A DNA stretch of 64,000 nt from the NCBI RefSeq assembly GCF_034347405.1, contig NZ_CP133778.1:5678501-5742500 (forward strand), in the 5' to 3' direction. The position numbers and the translations under genes were made by a program. Within the stretch, counting starts at the first letter, position 1. Each line of letters starts with the position of its first letter. The notes below the pieces were generated by a model, which was not told where the DNA came from, did not search any database, and worked only from the letters and a program-made list of their open reading frames with translations. The stretch comes from Pseudomonas sp. CCC3.1 (GTDB lineage Bacteria; Pseudomonadota; Gammaproteobacteria; Pseudomonadales; Pseudomonadaceae). Below are positions 33,168 to 41,165 of this stretch, one piece after another.

Positions 33168-35165
33168 ATGCCCAGCCGTCGTGAGCGTGCCAACGCCATT
33201 CGTGCACTCAGCATGGATGCCGTGCAAAAAGCCAACAGCGGCCACCCAGGTGCCCCTATGGGTATGGCGGATATCGCCGAAGTACTGTGGCGCGATTATC
33301 TGAAGCACAACCCGAGCAACCCGTCGTTCGCTGACCGTGACCGCTTCGTGCTGTCCAACGGCCACGGTTCGATGTTGATCTACTCGTTGCTGCACCTGAC
33401 CGGCTATGACCTGTCGATCGACGACCTGAAAAACTTCCGCCAACTGCACAGCCGTACCCCGGGTCACCCGGAGTTCGGTTACACGCCGGGCGTTGAAACC
33501 ACCACAGGTCCGTTGGGTCAGGGCTTGGCTAACGCCGTGGGCTTTGCCCTGGCTGAAAAAGTCATGGGCGCGCAGTTCAACCGTCCTGGCCACTCTGTTG
33601 TCGATCACCACACCTACGTGTTCCTGGGTGATGGCTGCATGATGGAAGGCATTTCCCACGAAGTTGGCTCGTTGGCCGGCACCTTGGGTCTGAACAAACT
33701 GATCGCGTTCTACGACGACAACGGCATCTCGATTGATGGCGAAGTTGAAGGCTGGTTCACCGACGACACGCCAAAGCGTTTCGAAGCCTACAACTGGCAA
33801 GTGATCCGCAACGTTGACGGTCACGATCCGGAAGAAATCAAAACAGCGATCGAAACCGCTCGTAAAAGCGACAAGCCAACGCTGATCTGCTGCAAAACCA
33901 CCATTGGTTTTGGTTCGCCGAACAAGCAGGGCAAAGAAGAAAGCCACGGTGCTCCACTGGGCGCGGACGAAATCGCCCTGACCCGCAAGGCGCTGGACTG
34001 GAACCACGGCCCATTTGAAATCCCGGCTGATATCTACGCCGAATGGGATGCCAAACAAGCCGGTGCTGCGGTTGAGTCCGAGTGGGACAAGCGCTTCGCG
34101 GCCTACGCTGCCGAATTCCCGGAACTGGCGAGCGAGCTGACCCGTCGCCTGAGCGGCAAACTGCCAGCTGACTTCGATGCCAAGGCTAACGCCTACATCG
34201 CTGAAGTCGCTGCCAAAGGCGAAACCATCGCCAGCCGTAAAGCCAGCCAAAACGCCCTGACCGCCTTTGGCCCGCTGTTGCCAGAACTGCTGGGCGGCTC
34301 CGCTGACCTGGCCGGTTCCAACCTGACCATCTGGAAAGGCTGCAAGAGCATCACCGGCGAAGACGCCAGCGGCAACTACGTGCACTACGGTGTTCGCGAG
34401 TTCGGCATGAGCGCCATCATGAACGGCGTGGTTCTGCACGGCGGCCTGGTGCCTTACGGCGCGACCTTCCTGATGTTCATGGAATACGCCCGCAACGCCA
34501 TCCGCATGTCGGCCCTGATGAAGCAGCGCGTGATCTATGTGTTCACCCACGACTCCATCGGTCTGGGCGAAGACGGCCCGACGCACCAGCCGGTTGAGCA
34601 ACTGACCAGCCTGCGTACCACGCCGAACCTTGACACCTGGCGCCCAGCCGACGCGGTGGAATCCGCAGTGGCCTGGAAATTCGCTCTGGAGCGCAACGAC
34701 GGCCCGTCCGCGTTGATCTTCTCGCGTCAGAACCTGACCCACCAAACCCGTGATGCTGGCCAGATTGCCGACATCAACCGGGGTGGCTACGTGCTGAAGG
34801 ACTGCGCAGGCGAGCCTGAGTTGATCCTGATCTCGGCCGGTTCCGAAGTGGGCCTGGCTGTTCAGGCCTACGACAAGCTGACCGAACAAGGCCGCAAGGT
34901 CCGTGTTGTTTCGATGCCCTGCACCAGCGTGTACGAAGCCCAAGATGCAGGCTACAAGCAGTCGGTTCTGCCGCTGCAAGTGAGCGCGCGTATTGCTATC
35001 GAAGCCTCCCACGCAGACTACTGGTACAAGTACGTGGGCCTGGAAGGCCGCGTCATTGGCATGACCACCTACGGCGAGTCGGCGCCTGCGCCTGCCTTGT
35101 TCGAAGAGTTCGGCTTCACCCTGGAAAACATCCTGGGTCAGGCTGAAGAGCTGCTGGAAGACTAA
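33168..35165 (+). CDS. tkt: Transketolase
   Basis: A 665-residue thiamine-diphosphate enzyme of the pentose phosphate pathway. The N-terminal NSGHPGAPMGMADIAEVLW, the TPP motif GDGCMMEG followed by the NDNGIS-like region (YDDNGISIDG), and the pyrimidine-domain GVREFGMSAIMNG are all present. AGGAGAA lies at good spacing before the ATG at 33168. It heads the tkt-epd-pgk-fba series of central carbon genes. A repeat element separates it from epd. Confidence 0.98.
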   Translation: MPSRRERANAIRALSMDAVQKANSGHPGAPMGMADIAEVLWRDYLKHNPSNPSFADRDRFVLSNGHGSMLIYSLLHLTGYDLSIDDLKNFRQLHSRTPGHPEFGYTPGVETTTGPLGQGLANAVGFALAEKVMGAQFNRPGHSVVDHHTYVFLGDGCMMEGISHEVGSLAGTLGLNKLIAFYDDNGISIDGEVEGWFTDDTPKRFEAYNWQVIRNVDGHDPEEIKTAIETARKSDKPTLICCKTTIGFGSPNKQGKEESHGAPLGADEIALTRKALDWNHGPFEIPADIYAEWDAKQAGAAVESEWDKRFAAYAAEFPELASELTRRLSGKLPADFDAKANAYIAEVAAKGETIASRKASQNALTAFGPLLPELLGGSADLAGSNLTIWKGCKSITGEDASGNYVHYGVREFGMSAIMNGVVLHGGLVPYGATFLMFMEYARNAIRMSALMKQRVIYVFTHDSIGLGEDGPTHQPVEQLTSLRTTPNLDTWRPADAVESAVAWKFALERNDGPSALIFSRQNLTHQTRDAGQIADINRGGYVLKDCAGEPELILISAGSEVGLAVQAYDKLTEQGRKVRVVSMPCTSVYEAQDAGYKQSVLPLQVSARIAIEASHADYWYKYVGLEGRVIGMTTYGESAPAPALFEEFGFTLENILGQAEELLED

Positions 35166-35172
35166 GTAAGTC

Positions 35173-35249
35173 CCTGTAGTCGCTGCCGAGGTACGAAGGC
35201 TGCGATCTTTTAAGATCAAAAGATCGCAGCCTGCGGCAGCGGCTACAGG
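35173..35249. repeat. Palindromic repeat between tkt and epd
   Basis: CCTGTAGTCGCTGCCG (35173-35188) and CGGCAGCGGCTACAGG (35234-35249) are nearly exact reverse complements, with a nested pair around GCTGCGATCTTTT and AAAAGATCGCAGC. Same family core as the palindrome at 25748-25780. Confidence 0.85.
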
Positions 35250-35286
35250 GTTTTGCATTGATTGCCCGCCCTGATAAGAGAACCCC

Positions 35287-36342
35287 ATGCCTCAACCGCG
35301 TCCTTACAAAGTTGCACTCAACGGCTACGGCCGGATTGGTCGTTGCGTCTTGCGTGCGTTGTTTGAGCGAGGGGCAGATGCCGGGTTTGAAATCGTTGCA
35401 CTGAATGATTTGGCCGACATGGCCAGTCTCGAATATTTGACGCGCTTCGACTCCACGCATGGCCGGTTCCCCGGCGAAATACGGATCGAAGGCGACTGCC
35501 TGCACATCAATGGCGACTGCGTGAAAGTGTTCCGCAGTGCCACCCCCGAAGGTATCGACTGGGCTGCGCTGGGCGTTGATCTGGTGCTGGAGTGTTCTGG
35601 CGTCTATCACACCCGTGCCGACGCTCAGCGTTTTCTCGATGCCGGGGCACCTCGCGTACTGTTTTCGCAGCCTATGGCCAGCGAAGCCGATGTCGACGCG
35701 ACCATCGTTTATGGCGTCAACCAACACAGCCTGACCGGCGACGAGCGTCTGGTGTCCAACGCGTCCTGTACCACCAACTGCGGCGTGCCGTTGTTGCGTT
35801 TGCTGGATGAAGCGTTCGGCCTTGAGTATGTGTCGATCACCACGATTCACTCGGCGATGAACGACCAGCCAGTGATTGATGCCTATCACCACGAAGACCT
35901 GCGTCGTACGCGCTCGGCGTTCCAGTCAGTGATTCCGGTGTCTACCGGCCTGGCCAAAGGCATTGAACGTTTATTGCCGGAACTTGCTGGCCGTATTCAA
36001 GCCAAAGCCGTGCGAGTCCCGACGCTTAATGTGTCATGCCTCGACATTACATTGGTCACGGCGCGCGACACCGACGCCGCAGAAGTGAATCGTGTGCTGC
36101 GCGAGGCCGCGACCAGCGGCCCGCTTAAAGGTTTGCTGGCCTACACCGAGTTGCCGCATGCCAGTTGTGATTTCAACCATGACCCGCATTCGGCCATTGT
36201 CGATGCCAGTCAGACACGCGTTTCCGGCCCGCGGCTGGTGAACCTGCTGGCCTGGTTCGACAACGAATGGGGTTTTGCCAATCGAATGATCGATGTGGCA
36301 GAACACTATTTGCACGTAACCCATCCCAACACCGCTCTCTAA
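35287..36342 (+). CDS. epd: D-erythrose-4-phosphate dehydrogenase
   Basis: A 351-residue GapA-like dehydrogenase that oxidises erythrose 4-phosphate for pyridoxal phosphate synthesis. NAD-binding LNGYGRIGRCVLRAL is at 11-25, the catalytic cysteine is Cys161 in SNASCTTNC, and WFDNEWGFANRMID closes the catalytic domain. Its place between tkt and pgk is the standard context for epd and separates it from gap paralogues. Confidence 0.96.
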   Translation: MPQPRPYKVALNGYGRIGRCVLRALFERGADAGFEIVALNDLADMASLEYLTRFDSTHGRFPGEIRIEGDCLHINGDCVKVFRSATPEGIDWAALGVDLVLECSGVYHTRADAQRFLDAGAPRVLFSQPMASEADVDATIVYGVNQHSLTGDERLVSNASCTTNCGVPLLRLLDEAFGLEYVSITTIHSAMNDQPVIDAYHHEDLRRTRSAFQSVIPVSTGLAKGIERLLPELAGRIQAKAVRVPTLNVSCLDITLVTARDTDAAEVNRVLREAATSGPLKGLLAYTELPHASCDFNHDPHSAIVDASQTRVSGPRLVNLLAWFDNEWGFANRMIDVAEHYLHVTHPNTAL

Positions 36343-36368
36343 CTTTAGACACTCAGGAACTGCGACCC

Positions 36369-37532
36369 ATGACCGTGTTAAAGATGACCGACCTCGATCT
36401 GCAAGGTAAACGCGTGCTGATCCGCGAAGACCTCAACGTCCCAGTCAAGGACGGTGTCGTCACCAGCGATGCGCGCATCCTTGCTTCGCTGCCGACCATC
36501 AAGCTGGCGCTGGAAAAAGGCGCAGCGGTTATGGTCTGCTCGCATTTGGGGCGTCCGACCGAAGGCGAATTCTCGGCTGAAAACAGCCTGAAGCCTGTAG
36601 CGGACTACCTGAGCAAAGCCCTGGGCCGCGAAGTGCCGCTGGTCAGCGACTACCTGAACGGTGTCGACGTCAAAGCGGGCGACATCGTGCTGTTCGAAAA
36701 CGTGCGCTTCAACAAAGGCGAGAAGAAAAACGCCGACGAACTGGCCAAGCAATACGCCGCCCTGTGCGACGTGTTTGTGATGGACGCGTTCGGTACTGCT
36801 CACCGCGCTGAGGGTTCGACCCATGGCGTCGCCAAATTCGCCAAGGTTGCGGCGGCAGGCCCGTTGCTGGCGGCAGAGCTGGAAGCACTGGGCAAAGCCT
36901 TGGGCGCCCCGGCCAAGCCAATGGCGGCCATTGTTGCCGGCTCCAAAGTGTCGACTAAGCTTGAAGTGCTCAACAGCCTGAGCCAGATCTGCGACCTGCT
37001 GATCGTGGGCGGCGGCATTGCCAATACCTTCCTGGCGGCTGCCGGTCACCCGGTCGGCAAATCGCTGTACGAACCAGACCTGCTGGACACCGCTCGCGCC
37101 ATCGCCGCCAAGGTCAACGTGCCGTTGCCGACTGACGTGGTGGTGGCCAAGGAATTCGCGGAGTCGGCCGAAGCGACCGTCAAACTGATCGCCGACGTAG
37201 CCGCCGATGACATGATTCTGGACATTGGCCCGCAAACTGCTGCGCACTTTGCCGAACTGTTGAAATCTTCCAAGACTATTCTGTGGAACGGTCCAGTGGG
37301 CGTGTTTGAATTCGACCAGTTCGCAAACGGCACTAAAGTACTGGCCCAGGCTATCGCTGACAGTGATGCGTTCTCGATTGCAGGCGGTGGCGACACTCTG
37401 GCTGCCATCGACAAGTACGGCATTGCTGATCAAATTTCGTACATTTCGACTGGCGGCGGTGCATTCCTGGAGTTCGTTGAAGGCAAAGTACTGCCTGCTG
37501 TAGAGATTCTGGAAAGCCGCGCTAAAGCCTGA
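36369..37532 (+). CDS. pgk: Phosphoglycerate kinase
   Basis: A 387-residue glycolytic kinase. The N-terminal RVLIREDLNVPVKDG, CSHLGRPTEGEF (substrate binding) and the C-terminal TGGGAFLEFVEGK are clear. I start at the ATG at 36369 (MTVLKMTDLDLQGK), giving the usual length; a later ATG at 36384 is possible. It follows epd by 26 bases. Confidence 0.97.
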   Translation: MTVLKMTDLDLQGKRVLIREDLNVPVKDGVVTSDARILASLPTIKLALEKGAAVMVCSHLGRPTEGEFSAENSLKPVADYLSKALGREVPLVSDYLNGVDVKAGDIVLFENVRFNKGEKKNADELAKQYAALCDVFVMDAFGTAHRAEGSTHGVAKFAKVAAAGPLLAAELEALGKALGAPAKPMAAIVAGSKVSTKLEVLNSLSQICDLLIVGGGIANTFLAAAGHPVGKSLYEPDLLDTARAIAAKVNVPLPTDVVVAKEFAESAEATVKLIADVAADDMILDIGPQTAAHFAELLKSSKTILWNGPVGVFEFDQFANGTKVLAQAIADSDAFSIAGGGDTLAAIDKYGIADQISYISTGGGAFLEFVEGKVLPAVEILESRAKA

Positions 37533-37564
37533 AAATGACTCAGGCCCTGAAAGGAAGCATGGAC

Positions 37565-37783
37565 ATGGTCAAGTTGTTACCGCTGTTAATGATTGCGGGC
37601 TTTTTGGCCGGTTGCTCCGGGTCGGCCAAGCCATCGGCGCAAGCGGCCACGCCTGAAGAGAGTGGCTGTTACCAGGCCGACTGGCAGGCGCAGAGCGTGC
37701 CGCTGGTCAATAAACGCTCAGGGCCTGAAGCGCTGGAAAAGTACGAGACCCCGCAAGCTTCAAAAGAGCGCGGGTGTCCTTAA
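37565..37783 (+). CDS. Small lipoprotein between pgk and fba
   Basis: A 72-residue lipoprotein precursor. MVKLLPLLMIAGFLAGCSGS gives a signal peptide with lipobox ending at Cys17; the mature part is short and polar (PEESGCYQADWQ...). Start at 37565 is chosen because AGGAAG lies about seven bases upstream; in-frame ATGs at 37535 and 37559 are less well placed. It is found at this site in other Pseudomonas. Function unknown. Confidence 0.78.
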   Translation: MVKLLPLLMIAGFLAGCSGSAKPSAQAATPEESGCYQADWQAQSVPLVNKRSGPEALEKYETPQASKERGCP

Positions 37784-37792
37784 GGCTAATGG

Positions 37793-37860
37793 TGTAGGAG
37801 CGAGCTTGCCTCGCGATCTTTTGAATTTTTAAGAGATCGCGAGGCAAGCGCGCTCCTACA
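37793..37860. repeat. REP-type palindromic element
   Basis: A near-symmetric copy: TGTAGGAGCGAGC... at the left and ...GCGCTCCTACA at the right, with inner arms TTGCCTCGCGATCTT and AGATCGCGAGGCAA. Confidence 0.9.
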
Positions 37861-38014
37861 CAGGGCCGACCAGCCAGGGCTGGAGCTGTAACGTTTCAGC
37901 CGCATCGAATTCGCAGCGCCGGGGCAAACACCCGATCTGCAATTACTTGAATAGCAGCCGCCGCTACGGCAGGCTTGCACGATTAACGACCCTCGTCCGG
38001 GAGAGACACACACA

Positions 38015-39079
38015 ATGGCACTTATCAGCATGCGCCAGATGTTGGACCACGCCGCCGAATTCGGCTACGGCGTTCCAGCTTTCAACGTCAACAACCTTGA
38101 GCAGATGCGCGCCATTATGGAAGCCGCTGACAAGACCGACTCCCCGGTGATCGTTCAGGCTTCGGCCGGCGCACGCAAATACGCGGGTGCTCCGTTCCTG
38201 CGTCACCTGATCCTGGCGGCAATCGAAGAATTCCCGCATATCCCGGTGTGCATGCACCAGGACCACGGCACCAGCCCTGATGTGTGCCAGCGTTCGATCC
38301 AGCTGGGCTTCAGCTCGGTCATGATGGACGGCTCGCTGGGCGAAGACGGCAAAACCCCAACCGACTACGACTACAACGTTCGCGTCACTCAGCAAACCGT
38401 TGCCCTGGCGCACGCTTGCGGTGTGTCGGTAGAAGGCGAGTTGGGCTGCCTGGGTTCGCTTGAAACCGGTATGGCTGGCGAAGAAGACGGCATCGGCGCA
38501 GAAGGCGTTCTGGATCACAGCCAAATGCTGACTGACCCGGAAGAGGCAGCTGACTTCGTGAAGCGCACTCAAGTGGACGCCCTGGCCATTGCCATCGGTA
38601 CTTCCCACGGCGCTTACAAGTTCACCAAGCCACCGACCGGCGACGTGCTGGCGATTGATCGCATCAAAGAAATCCACAAGCGCATCCCGAACACTCACCT
38701 GGTAATGCACGGTTCGTCTTCGGTGCCGCAAGAGTGGTTGGCGATCATCAACGAATACGGCGGCGACATCAAAGAAACCTACGGTGTGCCGGTAGAAGAA
38801 ATCGTTGAAGGCATCAAGCACGGCGTGCGCAAGGTCAACATCGACACCGACCTGCGTCTGGCATCCACGGGCGCGATGCGTCGCCTGATGGCCACCAACC
38901 CGAGCGAGTTCGACCCGCGTAAATTCTTCGGCGCCACTGTGACGGCCATGCGTGACGTGTGTATCGCACGTTACGAAGCGTTCGGCACCGCCGGCAACGC
39001 TTCGAAGATCAAACCGATCTCCCTGGAAGCCATGTACCAGCGTTACCTCAAAGGTGAGCTGAACGCCAAGGTCAACTAA
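38015..39079 (+). CDS. fba: Fructose-bisphosphate aldolase, class II
   Basis: A 354-residue zinc aldolase. ISMRQMLDHAAEFGYGVPAFNVNNLEQ starts the protein; MHQDHGTS holds the zinc ligand His; GAEGVLDHSQMLTDPEEA, IGTSHGAYKF and MHGSSSVP complete the active site, and KVNIDTDLRLA binds phosphate. It cleaves fructose 1,6-bisphosphate in gluconeogenic flow. A strong terminator follows. Confidence 0.97.
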   Translation: MALISMRQMLDHAAEFGYGVPAFNVNNLEQMRAIMEAADKTDSPVIVQASAGARKYAGAPFLRHLILAAIEEFPHIPVCMHQDHGTSPDVCQRSIQLGFSSVMMDGSLGEDGKTPTDYDYNVRVTQQTVALAHACGVSVEGELGCLGSLETGMAGEEDGIGAEGVLDHSQMLTDPEEAADFVKRTQVDALAIAIGTSHGAYKFTKPPTGDVLAIDRIKEIHKRIPNTHLVMHGSSSVPQEWLAIINEYGGDIKETYGVPVEEIVEGIKHGVRKVNIDTDLRLASTGAMRRLMATNPSEFDPRKFFGATVTAMRDVCIARYEAFGTAGNASKIKPISLEAMYQRYLKGELNAKVN

Positions 39080-39093
39080 GCCTTAGCGTCATG

Positions 39094-39121
39094 AAAAAAC
39101 CCGCAGCGATGCGGGTTTTTT
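39094..39121. terminator. Bidirectional Rho-independent terminator after fba
   Basis: AAAAAACCCGCA (39094-39105) and TGCGGGTTTTTT (39110-39121) form a 12-bp stem with a 4-base loop, 14 bases after the fba stop. A/T runs at both ends let it work for fba and for the convergent DUF6124 gene. Confidence 0.92.
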
Positions 39122-39138
39122 GTGCCAGTCACCACCGA

Positions 39139-39540
39139 TCAACTGTAGGGGCGTGTAACAGCTGGTTTTTCGGGGGCTATGCCATTGCCCTTGAGCAGTG
39201 CTTCTATCAGTGCACGGGACATTTCGACGGAGTGCACCAGCGACCACACCAAGCCGCGTTCTATGCCACTGGCCAGCTCAGTGATTTCATCCGACACCTC
39301 TTCCGCGCTCTTGAGCATGATCAAGATGTGCAGCAAAGCGTCTGTTGCCCGCACATCCGCTAACACGGCAAACGGTGACTCAGGGCTGATGACCTGTGCT
39401 TGAGTGGGTTTAAGTGTATCGAGGGCCACAGGCGGGTCTTGCTGCAGGCGCTCAAGAATATGCCGGGTGGCTTCATCGTGCTGATGGTCATCGCGCTTGA
39501 GGTGTTTGGGTTTCGGATCGGCGGGCGTCGTCTTTTTCAT
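39139..39540 (-). CDS. DUF6124 family protein
   Basis: A 133-residue soluble protein with a charged N terminus (MKKTTPADPKPKH), a segment HDEATRHILERL, and PESPFAVLADVRATDALLHILIMLKSAEEVSDEI followed by a helix. This matches the DUF6124 proteins, nearly restricted to Pseudomonas, with no known function. Start is the ATG at 39540; an upstream extension lacks family similarity. Confidence 0.75.
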   Translation of the reverse strand: MKKTTPADPKPKHLKRDDHQHDEATRHILERLQQDPPVALDTLKPTQAQVISPESPFAVLADVRATDALLHILIMLKSAEEVSDEITELASGIERGLVWSLVHSVEMSRALIEALLKGNGIAPEKPAVTRPYS

Positions 39541-39729
39541 GTCTCTTCCACGGGGATCATCGGCGACTGGTGAAGATAGCCCCGCCACTTTCCATGCCGC
39601 AAGCAGCGCTTACAGGTGTCACGCTTTCTCGGAAACGTCCGCCTATTGGCAGCGTAAAAGTCTGACATGGTAGCCATAAGAGCTGAATTCGCTACACTGG
39701 CGCACTTTTACGCTGTGCGTTGGCGACTC

Positions 39730-40230
39730 ATGACTGTTCTCAAATACCTTCAGGCTTATCCCCAGACGTTGCAGGACCAGGTGCGCCAATTGATTGAGCG
39801 CGACCAGTTGGGCAGCTACCTGAGTGAGCGTTATCCACAGCGCCATGCGGTGCAAAGTGACAAGGCTTTGTACGCCTACGCTCAGGAAATCAAACAGGAA
39901 TACCTGCGTAATGCGCCGTCCTTTGACAAGGTGCTGTTCGATAACCGACTCGACCTGACCCACCGAGCGCTGGGGTTGCACACCACCATTTCGCGGGTAC
40001 AAGGTGGCAAGCTCAAGGCCAAGAAAGAGTTGCGCGTGGCCTCGCTGTTCAAGGATGCCGCGCCTGAGTTTCTGAAGATGATCGTGGTGCATGAACTGGC
40101 GCACCTCAAAGAGTCCGACCACAACAAAGCGTTCTACAAGTTGTGCGAACACATGTTGCCGGGGTATCACCAGTTGGAATTTGACCTGCGGGTGTACCTG
40201 ACGTGGCGTGATCTTAATTCTGGCGCTTAA
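39730..40230 (+). CDS. YgjP-like M48-type metallopeptidase
   Basis: A 166-residue zinc-metallopeptidase-like protein (DUF45/YgjP). The zinc motif HELAHLKESDHNKAF supplies His121, Glu122 and His125, with a further His131 as third-ligand candidate. No signal peptide, so cytoplasmic. The start at 39730 (MTVLKYLQAYPQTL) is preferred over an in-frame GTG-type extension at 39667. Confidence 0.88.
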   Translation: MTVLKYLQAYPQTLQDQVRQLIERDQLGSYLSERYPQRHAVQSDKALYAYAQEIKQEYLRNAPSFDKVLFDNRLDLTHRALGLHTTISRVQGGKLKAKKELRVASLFKDAAPEFLKMIVVHELAHLKESDHNKAFYKLCEHMLPGYHQLEFDLRVYLTWRDLNSGA

Positions 40231-40232
40231 CC

Positions 40233-40298
40233 GTAGGAGCGAGCTTGCCTCGCGAGCTTTTAAACGATCAAAAGATCGCGAGGCAAGCTCGCTCCTAC
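40233..40298. repeat. REP-type palindromic element
   Basis: GTAGGAGCGAGC at the left and GCTCGCTCCTAC at the right, inner arms TTGCCTCGCGA and TCGCGAGGCAA, just after the YgjP-like gene. Confidence 0.9.
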
Positions 40299-40337
40299 AG
40301 GGGGGTAGGCCAACAAAAAAAGGGCGAGGAGTTCTGA

Positions 40338-40634
40338 ATGGAAGTCAGTAAAACCAAAAGCAGTTTTTACCGGCGTTTGTACGTGGCCTGGTTGATCGAC
40401 AGTCAGGCCGCCAGCAATGTGCCCGCGCTGACGGAAGTCACCGGTATGCCGCGCCGTACGGCCCAGGACACCATTGCCGCCCTGGCCGATCTGGACATTG
40501 TGTGTGAGTTTGAGCAGCAAGATGGCGCCCGTAATCACGCCGGGCGCTATCAGATTCACAGTTGGGGGCCGATCGATAAAGCCTGGGTTGGTCAGCACCT
40601 GGCGCAGATCAAACAGGTGCTGGGCTACCCTTGA
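40338..40634 (+). CDS. Winged-helix DNA-binding protein
   Basis: A 98-residue protein formed by a single winged helix-turn-helix (SNVPALTEVTGMPRRTAQDTIAALADLDIVCEFEQQ, read as helix 2, recognition helix and wing). It resembles the small HTH_43-type proteins of gammaproteobacteria. GAGGAG lies just upstream of the ATG at 40338. Its 3' end overlaps that of the convergent elaA by 26 bases. Confidence 0.82.
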   Translation: MEVSKTKSSFYRRLYVAWLIDSQAASNVPALTEVTGMPRRTAQDTIAALADLDIVCEFEQQDGARNHAGRYQIHSWGPIDKAWVGQHLAQIKQVLGYP

Positions 40635-41091
40635 AGGGTTTGACTCGGCGCATGCCGATGTGTGGGATGTCATCTTCAAGGTACGTTTCGCCTTCGGCGC
40701 TGAACCCGTGCTGCTCATAAAACGGCTGCAAATGCGCCTGTGCAGACATGAACACCGGCTGACCCGACCAGTACGCTTCGATGTTTTTCAGGGCCTCTTC
40801 AATCAGCGTGTGCCCCAGCTTTTGCCCGCGACCCGCAGGGGCAATGATCACGCGGCCAATCACCACGTCACCGCCTTGAGACTCAGGGTCCAGCAGGCGC
40901 GCATACGCCACCAGTTTGTCGTTTTGCCAGCCCATGACGTGCAGCGTATCGCCTGACAGGTCTTGCCCGTCGACGTCTTGATAGGCGCATTTCTGCTCGA
41001 CGACGAAGACTTCCGAGCGCAGCTCCAGAATGGCGTAGAGCTGTTCTTTGCCCAGATCGCTGTGGTGTTTGCAGAGCCAGTCAGTGGTCAC
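40609..41091 (-). CDS. elaA: ElaA family GNAT acetyltransferase
   Basis: A 160-residue GNAT protein. LYAILELRSEVFVVEQKCAYQDVDGQD is the ElaA signature near the N terminus; acetyl-CoA-binding VIIAPAGRGQKLGHTL follows, then QPFYEQHGFSAEGETYLEDDIPHIGM. The start is a GTG at 41091 (TTDWLCKHH after the start), agreeing with family length. Substrate unknown. Confidence 0.92.
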   Translation of the reverse strand: MTTDWLCKHHSDLGKEQLYAILELRSEVFVVEQKCAYQDVDGQDLSGDTLHVMGWQNDKLVAYARLLDPESQGGDVVIGRVIIAPAGRGQKLGHTLIEEALKNIEAYWSGQPVFMSAQAHLQPFYEQHGFSAEGETYLEDDIPHIGMRRVKPFKGSPAPV

Positions 41092-41165
41092 GGTATTGTC
41101 CTTGTTATCAAAACGATGACCCGATAGTAGGCGTGATGCTGAGTCACGCCAAGTCGCGAGACGGG

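Noticed and set aside
33147..35288. 713-codon minus-strand frame opposite tkt
   Set aside because: Lies fully across transketolase on the other strand; composition is typical of antisense translation.
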